Assembly: GCF_000745345.1 (NCBI RefSeq)
Contig: NZ_JQNR01000004.1
Location: forward strand, 1,054,001 to 1,118,000
Reading direction: 5' to 3'
DNA from: Actinacidiphila yeochonensis CN732
Lineage (GTDB): Bacteria > Actinomycetota > Actinomycetes > Streptomycetales > Streptomycetaceae
DNA length: 64,000 nucleotides
A model generated the notes under the pieces. It saw nothing but the letters and a program-made list of their open reading frames with translations. It was not told the DNA's origin and searched no databases. Positions within the stretch are counted from its first letter, which is position 1, and every line of letters starts with the position of its first letter. Positions 58,180-64,000 of the stretch are shown piece after piece. Both the position numbers and the translations under genes were made by a program.

Positions 58180-58857
58180 TCAGGCAATGAGGCGGCGGAG
58201 TTCGGCCTGGGCGCGTTCGACGAGCTTTCTGGCGGTGTGGTCGGAGACCCCGAGGAGACGGCCGATCCGGCGGTATGACCGTTCCGGCTGGTCGTCCAGG
58301 CCGTAGCGCAGGGTCAGCGCCTCGGCCTCGCGTGGGTCGAGGCGGGCCCAGGCGATCCGGGCCGCGCTGGCGAAGTCCCGGCCGACAGCCGCGTGTTCGG
58401 GGTCGGTCAGGGCGTAGCCGGGCGCGGGCAGCTCCTCGTCGTCCTCGGCGGCCGTGGTGCGGAGCTGCCGGTGGAGCGCTGCGACGGTCGTCGGCGAGAT
58501 GCCCAGCGCGGCAGCCGCCAGGTTCAGGTCGCCGGCGTGCTCGTCGAGGGCGCGGCGCAGGACGACGGCGCGGCCGATGAGGTCCGCCGGCAGGACGGCG
58601 GGGAACTCCTGCTGGGCGACGGCTCGCTGGATCTCCTTGCGCACCCAGGTGTGCGCGTACGCCCCGAAGGGCACGGCGCGTTCGGGATCGAAGCGGCTCG
58701 CGGCGATCAGCAGTCCCAGGATGCCGGCCTGCCGCAGGTCTGCCCGGTCGATGTGCCAGGTGCGGTAACGCGCCGCCTCGCGCTCGACCAGGTGCCCGTG
58801 CGCGGTCACGAGGCGTTCCCGCTCGCGGGCGTCGGGTCCGGCCTGGTGACTGCTCAC
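58180..58857 (-). CDS. RNA polymerase sigma-70-family factor
   Basis: A 225-aa sigma factor with regions 2, 3 and 4, closer to the primary/group 3 type than ECF. Region 2 includes ADLRQAGILGLLIAASRFDP and FGAYAHTWVRKEIQRAV. Region 4 ends SYRRIGRLLGVSDHTARKLV. GTG 58857 is chosen because of a GGAG site upstream; other in-frame starts have none. No anti-sigma gene adjoins it. It is divergent from a small unknown protein, and an 11-bp inverted repeat lies between them, suggesting linked control. Confidence 0.9.
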   Translation of the reverse strand: MSSHQAGPDARERERLVTAHGHLVEREAARYRTWHIDRADLRQAGILGLLIAASRFDPERAVPFGAYAHTWVRKEIQRAVAQQEFPAVLPADLIGRAVVLRRALDEHAGDLNLAAAALGISPTTVAALHRQLRTTAAEDDEELPAPGYALTDPEHAAVGRDFASAARIAWARLDPREAEALTLRYGLDDQPERSYRRIGRLLGVSDHTARKLVERAQAELRRLIA

Positions 58858-58903
58858 AGCGGTGGTCTCCCTGGGGTTCGGTGTCCGTCTGGTCGCTGTT
58901 CCC

Positions 58904-58964
58904 GGGGATACCGGGCCGAGCACGGAACGCGAGGTTCGCATCGCGGCCGATCGCCGGTATCCCC
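58904..58964. promoter_or_regulatory. 11-bp inverted repeat between sigma factor and divergent gene
   Basis: GGGGATACCGG (58904-58914) and CCGGTATCCCC (58954-58964) are exact reverse complements 39 bases apart, one arm facing each gene. GGGATA resembles the -10 of SigB-type promoters, so each arm could be a promoter element or a repressor half-site. Confidence 0.55.
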
Positions 58965-59003
58965 CTGCCGACCGAACAACGTCCTGCTCTGAAAGGCCGC
59001 CGC

Positions 59004-59459
59004 ATGTCCGAGGTCAGCGATGCCGTCTGGCGACCACTGGAGATCGTCCCGTACGGGGTGGTCCTGCACGTGCCCGCGGGCTGGGAGGCGCTGCCTCCCG
59101 TTCCGGCGAACGGGCCGGAGATCCTGCGAGCCACCGGGGGCCCGGGCCGGAACCTGATCGTCTTCAAGATCCCCGCCAGGGCGATGACCGCCGCGCGGGT
59201 GGCGGACGTGGCCCAGGAGAAGCTCGCGGCCCACGGCTACGGCGACTTCACGCGCGCCGAGACCCGGTTCGCCGGACAGCCCGGGGTGATGCTGGACTTC
59301 GTCACCCGCAACAGCGGGGGAACGGTCGTCTACCGGACCCGGGAGTACTTCGCGGTGCGCGGACACGCGGCCTTCGTCCTCGGCATGGGGAGCACGACCT
59401 GGGAGGAGCACCTGCCGCTCATCGAGCAGATCGCCGCGCGCTTCGAGTTCGCCGAGTGA
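59004..59459 (+). CDS. Hypothetical PsbP/DUF1795-like protein
   Basis: A 151-aa soluble protein that reads like a short PsbP/DUF1795/LpqN-like domain. Key parts are VVLHVPAGWEALPPVPANGP near the start, GRNLIVFKIPARAMTAARVA, and the end EEHLPLIEQIAARFEFAE. No signal peptide is visible, unlike lipoprotein LpqN. ATG 59004 has AAAGG upstream. It shares its promoter region with the divergent sigma factor, so it may be controlled by or connected to that factor. Function unknown. Confidence 0.78.
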   Translation: MSEVSDAVWRPLEIVPYGVVLHVPAGWEALPPVPANGPEILRATGGPGRNLIVFKIPARAMTAARVADVAQEKLAAHGYGDFTRAETRFAGQPGVMLDFVTRNSGGTVVYRTREYFAVRGHAAFVLGMGSTTWEEHLPLIEQIAARFEFAE

Positions 59460-59511
59460 GCTGACTCCCGCCGCTGCCGAGCCCCCCACCCGGTCCCCGC
59501 GCTGAGCGGCG

Positions 59512-60080
59512 CTAGAGCGCGGGGACCTGCCGGCCGGTGCCGGTCGTTCCCGTCGGCGGGGCCACCGCCGCGGCCAGGTGGTCGCGGAACCAGCGGTGGG
59601 CCGGGTCGGCGGAGTTGCGCGGGTGCCAGGCCATGCCGAGGTCGAGCGGGGCCAGGCCGAGGGGGATGGGGAAGGTACGCAGGCCCATCGCCGCGACGGT
59701 GTCGGGGAGCCAGTCCGCCACGGTGAGGGCGACCAGGTCGCTGTTCCTGGCGAGGATCATGGCGCTGGTGTGGCTGGGCACCACGACCGGGGTACGGCGC
59801 CGCAGGCCGCGGTCGGCGAGCGCGCTGTCGACGGGGCCGAGGCGCTTGCCGAGCCGGGAGATGCCGATGTGGTCGACGGCGGCGAACCGGCGGGCGTCGA
59901 TCCGCCCGCTGAAGAGCGGGTGGTCGCCGCGCGCCACGCCGACCAGCGTCAGCTGCCGGAGCCGACGGGTCCGGATCTCCGGGTCCAGGGCTCCGAGCAC
60001 GCCCAACTCGACGTCCACCCACCCCTGTCGCAGCGCGGGCCCGCCCTCCATCGCCTCGGGTACGAAGACCACGTCCACGT
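59512..60080 (-). pseudogene. LysR-family regulator, 5-prime-deleted remnant
   Basis: Only the effector-binding domain remains (DVDVVFVPEAMEGGPALRQG, then GVARGDHPLFSGRIDARRFA, and SHTSAMILARNSDLVALTVAD). The helix-turn-helix that should lie at the 5-prime end (right side) is missing. The sequence changes at about 60080 directly into an SDR gene on the other strand. A deletion removed both 5-prime ends and the shared promoter of this formerly divergent pair. Confidence 0.85.
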
Positions 60081-60908
60081 CCGGCACGAGGTCGTCGGCC
60101 TCGCCAGGTCGGAGAAGTCCGCCGAGACCCTGGCCGGGAAGGGGGCGGCCGTGCTGCGCGGCGACCTGGACGACACGGACTCCCTGCGCCGCGGGCCACC
60201 GCCGCGGACGGGGTGGTCCACCTGGCCAACAAGCACGACTGGGGCGACCCGGCGGAGTCCGACCGTGCCGAGCGGGCTGCGGTCGGGACCCGCGCCGAGG
60301 CCCTGGCCGGCACCGGCCGGCCGCTCGTCGTCGCCGCCGCCGTCTCGGGCATCGTCCAGGGCCGGCCCGCGGTGGAGTCCGACGCCTCACCGGCGGTGGG
60401 CCCGGGTTCGGCCAGGGGCGGCAGCGAGAACCTCGCGCTGGACTACGTCGACCGGGGCGTGCGGACCGTCGTCAGCCGCTTCGCCCCGAGCGTCCACGGC
60501 GCCGGGGACTGGGGGTTCGTGAACTTCCTCGTCGGGGCCGCCCGCAAGCACGGGGTCTCCGGCTACGTCGGCGACGGCTCGGCGTCCTGGTCGGCGGTGC
60601 ACCGCTCGGACGCGGCCCGCCTCGTCCGCCTCGGCCTGGAGCACGCCCCGGCCGGGACGCGGCTGCACGCGATCGCCGAGGAGGCCGTCACCACCCGGAC
60701 GATCGCCGAGGCCATCGGCCGGTACCTGGAGATCCCCGTCGTCTCCGTCGCCCCCGCGGAGGCCGACGCGCACTTCGGCTTCGTCGGCGGCTTCTTCGCC
60801 CGGACGATGACCGCGTCGAGCGACGTCACCCGCGAGGCGCTGTCCTGGACGCCGACGGGGCCGTCCCTGGTGGAGGACATCGCGGCCGGCGCCTACGCCG
60901 AGGGGTGA
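60081..60908 (+). pseudogene. SDR/NAD-dependent epimerase family, 5-prime-deleted remnant
   Basis: The protein begins abruptly at HEVVGLARSEKSAETLAGKG, lacking the first 20-25 residues with the Gly-rich NAD(P)-binding motif. It continues RGDLDDTDSLRR, where one base is missing near 60195, then resumes with GVVHLANKHDWGDPAESDRA and runs normally to the end (SRFAPSVHGAGDWGF, WTPTGPSLVEDIAAGAYAEG). Loss of the start and nucleotide motif makes it non-functional. It was the partner of the adjacent LysR remnant. Confidence 0.85.
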
Positions 60909-60977
60909 ACCGTGCCCCCCCGGCCACCGGCCGGGGGGACTTCGACGGGCAGCGGCCCCGCACCGTTGACGCGGGGC

Positions 60978-61958
60978 TCAGCGTCCGGGGGCCGGCGCGG
61001 CGCCGGGCGGCGGGTTGAGGCCGGGCGCCCGGACGGCCTGGCGGGCCGCGGCCTGGAGCACCTCCTGGAGCACCCGGGCCGCCCGGGGCGGGGCCACGTC
61101 GCTGCGGTGGGCCAGCGCCACGGTGCGGCGCAGGCCCGGCGGCGCGATCGGCGTCATCCGCAGCCCCGCGGCCCGCGCGGCCACCGTCGTCGGCACCACG
61201 CCGATGCCGAGCCCCGCCCGGACGAAGCCGAGCACCGCGTCCATCTCGCCGCCCTCCACCGTCAGGTACGGCTCGAAGCCGGCCGCCCGGCATGCCGAGA
61301 GCGTCAGGTCGCGCAGGTCGTAGCCGTGGCGGAACATCACCATCGGCCGCCCCGCCAGATCCGCCACCCGCAGCGGCGACGGCAGCGCGTCGCCCCGGCT
61401 CTCCGGTGGGGGCTCCCCGTCCGCGCGGGCCGGGACCGGGTCCGCGGAGACCACCACCAGGTCCTCCTGGAAGAGCTCCACCGTGGTCAGCGCCGGCGAG
61501 GGGCTCGGCAGCGGCAGCACCACCAGCGCGAGGTCCAACTGCCCGCGTGCCAGCTCGCGCACGAGGTCGTGCGAGCCGCCCTCCTCCACCAGCAGCCGGA
61601 TGCCCGGGTGCCGGTCGTGGAAGGCGCGCAGCACGTCGGGGAGCAGCCCCGTGCACAGGCTCGGCGTGGCGCCCAGCCGCACCCGGCCCCGGCGCAGCTG
61701 CGCCAGCTCCAGCACCTCCTGCCGGGCGGTGTCCGCGTCGGCCAGGATGCGGCGGGCCAGCGGCAGCAGTGCCTGGCCGGCGTCGGTCAGCGCGATGTTG
61801 CCGCGCGCCCGGCTGAACAACGGCGAGCCCAGCTCCTGCTCCAGCGCCTTGACCTGCTGCGACAGCGAGGGCTGCGAGACGTGCAGGTCCTGCGCGGCCC
61901 GGGTGAAGTGCCGGGTGTCCGCCACCGCCACGAAGTACGCCAGTTGCTGGAGCTGCAC
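60978..61958 (-). CDS. LysR-family regulator divergent from sdhCA
   Basis: A 326-aa LysR regulator. The helix-turn-helix is LHVSQPSLSQQVKALEQELG, and the first residues (QLQQLAYFVAVADTRHFTRA) are typical. The sensor domain runs on to IGVVPTTVAARAAGLRM. The start is GTG 61958. A perfect 23-bp dyad with a T-N11-A core (61974-61996) lies 15 bases upstream. The same gene order occurs in many actinomycetes, so control of succinate dehydrogenase expression is likely. The C-terminal tail is Pro/Ala-rich. Confidence 0.94.
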   Translation of the reverse strand: MQLQQLAYFVAVADTRHFTRAAQDLHVSQPSLSQQVKALEQELGSPLFSRARGNIALTDAGQALLPLARRILADADTARQEVLELAQLRRGRVRLGATPSLCTGLLPDVLRAFHDRHPGIRLLVEEGGSHDLVRELARGQLDLALVVLPLPSPSPALTTVELFQEDLVVVSADPVPARADGEPPPESRGDALPSPLRVADLAGRPMVMFRHGYDLRDLTLSACRAAGFEPYLTVEGGEMDAVLGFVRAGLGIGVVPTTVAARAAGLRMTPIAPPGLRRTVALAHRSDVAPPRAARVLQEVLQAAARQAVRAPGLNPPPGAAPAPGR

Positions 61959-61973
61959 AGCCCCACCCTACGC

Positions 61974-61996
61974 CTTGATAGGCATTGCCTATCAAG
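61974..61996. promoter_or_regulatory. LysR operator in the lysR-sdhC divergent region
   Basis: CTTGATAGGC (61974-61983), ATT, GCCTATCAAG (61987-61996) is a perfect 23-bp inverted repeat. TAGGCATTGCCTA inside it is a T-N11-A box. A possible sdhC promoter lies downstream: TTGGAC (62014-62019), 18 bases, CTACTG (62038-62043). Confidence 0.8.
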
Positions 61997-62051
61997 ACAA
62001 GCCCGATCATGTCTTGGACCACTGGCGGGGTCTCGTCCTACTGTCGCGTCC

Positions 62052-62756
62052 ATGGCACTGGCAACGCGTGCGAACCGCCCGCACTCCACCGCCCGCACCC
62101 TGTGGGACTCCACCGTCGGCAAGAAGGCCGTCATGGCGGTGAGCGGTCTGGTGATGCTCCTGTACCTGCTCGTCCACATGCTCGGGAACCTGAAGATCTT
62201 CTTCGGCGCGAACGACTACAACGGCTACGCGCACTGGCTGCGCACCCTGGGCGAGCCGGCCCTGCACTACCAGTGGGCGCTGTGGATCATCCGGGTGGTG
62301 CTGGTCGCCAGCGTCGTCGCCCACGGGGTGAGCGCCTACCAGCTCAGCCGCCGCGACGCCAGGGCCCGACCCGTCGGCTACGTCCACCGCCGGGCCCGCT
62401 CCAGCTACGCCACCCGCACCATGCGGTGGGGCGGGGTGATCCTGGCCCTGTTCATCGTCTGGCACCTGCTGGACCTCACCACGCTCACCGTCAACCGCAA
62501 CGCGGAGCCGGGCCACCCCTACCAGAACGTCGAGGCCACCTTCCACACCTGGTACGGCGACGTCATCTACATCGTGGCGATGCTCGCCCTCGGTCTGCAC
62601 GTCCGGCACGGACTGTGGTCCGCCGCCCAGACGCTCGGCCTCGGCAGCCGCAGCCGCGACCGCGCGCTCAGGGCCGCCGCCACCACCGTCGGGTTCGTCC
62701 TGGCCGCCGGGTTCATCGCCGTACCGGTCGGCGTCATGACCGGAACCATCAACTGA
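62052..62756 (+). CDS. sdhC: Succinate dehydrogenase cytochrome b subunit
   Basis: A 234-aa membrane anchor with five hydrophobic helices that binds heme b and quinone in the type-B (diheme-like) succinate dehydrogenase. Helix His residues that may ligate heme lie in [49 protein letters not shown] and [15 protein letters not shown] 62052 agrees with the usual family N-terminus. It is followed after 10 bases by sdhA in the same operon (an sdhB gene is expected beyond the right edge). The LysR protein upstream probably regulates it. Confidence 0.95.
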   Translation: MALATRANRPHSTARTLWDSTVGKKAVMAVSGLVMLLYLLVHMLGNLKIFFGANDYNGYAHWLRTLGEPALHYQWALWIIRVVLVASVVAHGVSAYQLSRRDARARPVGYVHRRARSSYATRTMRWGGVILALFIVWHLLDLTTLTVNRNAEPGHPYQNVEATFHTWYGDVIYIVAMLALGLHVRHGLWSAAQTLGLGSRSRDRALRAAATTVGFVLAAGFIAVPVGVMTGTIN

Positions 62757-62766
62757 GGGAGCCGAG

Positions 62767-64000
<1,234 letters not shown>

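Overview
The window is about 73 percent or more GC throughout. It has GTG and TTG starts, AGGAGG-type ribosome binding sites and a gene set typical of a filamentous actinomycete. SpoIIE/RsbW-type phosphatases, the Corynebacterium-type glycogen synthase, CBM2-tagged secreted polysaccharide enzymes, operators matching the known CebR consensus, and an sdhC-sdhA pair beside a LysR gene all point to Streptomyces or a close relative (Kitasatospora, Streptacidiphilus). No rRNA, tRNA, CRISPR array or prophage was seen. The only mobile DNA is a decayed IS630-type transposase.

Layout, left to right. 1-2526: a large LuxR/LAL-type ATPase regulator running off the left edge. 2527-4073: gene-free, with a perfect 25-bp palindrome. 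4074-8770: an unusual minus-strand block made of a 62-aa peptide gene, a 248-aa unknown protein, two tandem DUF6895-like paralogues and an S12 serine hydrolase, all translationally coupled or closely packed, with a decayed ABC-transporter ATPase upstream. This is the best candidate for an undescribed (possibly peptide natural product) system. 9012-16320: sugar and plant cell-wall functions (aldo/keto reductase, GH43, expansin-like CBM2 protein, Cip1-like CBM2 protein). 16489-21959: cupin, YoaK-like and other membrane proteins, MFS, GNAT. 22346-24925: glgA and glgC for glycogen. 25016-32907: aldo/keto reductase, LysE exporter with its divergent LysR regulator, a Cys-free L36 paralogue, DinB, and an MFS/TetR operon. 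33331-34803: an AA10 lytic polysaccharide monooxygenase under a CebR box. 34989-40801: methyltransferase, DsrE-like protein, TetR/MFS pair with operator, UspA, MarR, PPOX enzyme. 40931-51896: two SpoIIE-type phosphatases, peptidase E, IS630 scar, a MOSC/ferredoxin-reductase fusion, an HxlR/redoxin fusion divergent from an enolase. 52207-57990: GH76 mannanase, then divergent Tat-exported purple acid phosphatase and phospholipase C. 58180-60908: a sigma factor and a deletion scar joining a LysR remnant to an SDR remnant. 60978-64000: LysR, sdhC and the start of sdhA.

Working together: three secreted CBM2 proteins (expansin-like, Cip1-like, AA10 LPMO) each have a TGGGAGCGCTCCCA box at the promoter, so they form a scattered cellulose regulon controlled by a CebR that lies outside this window. 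GH43 and GH76 have their own different inverted repeats. Phospholipase C and the purple acid phosphatase could scavenge phosphate from phospholipids. Several otherwise good genes carry single frameshifts, and every one is a single missing base in a GC-rich run, so base-calling errors are a real possibility. The ABC, IS630 and LysR/SDR remnants are damaged in other ways and look truly dead.
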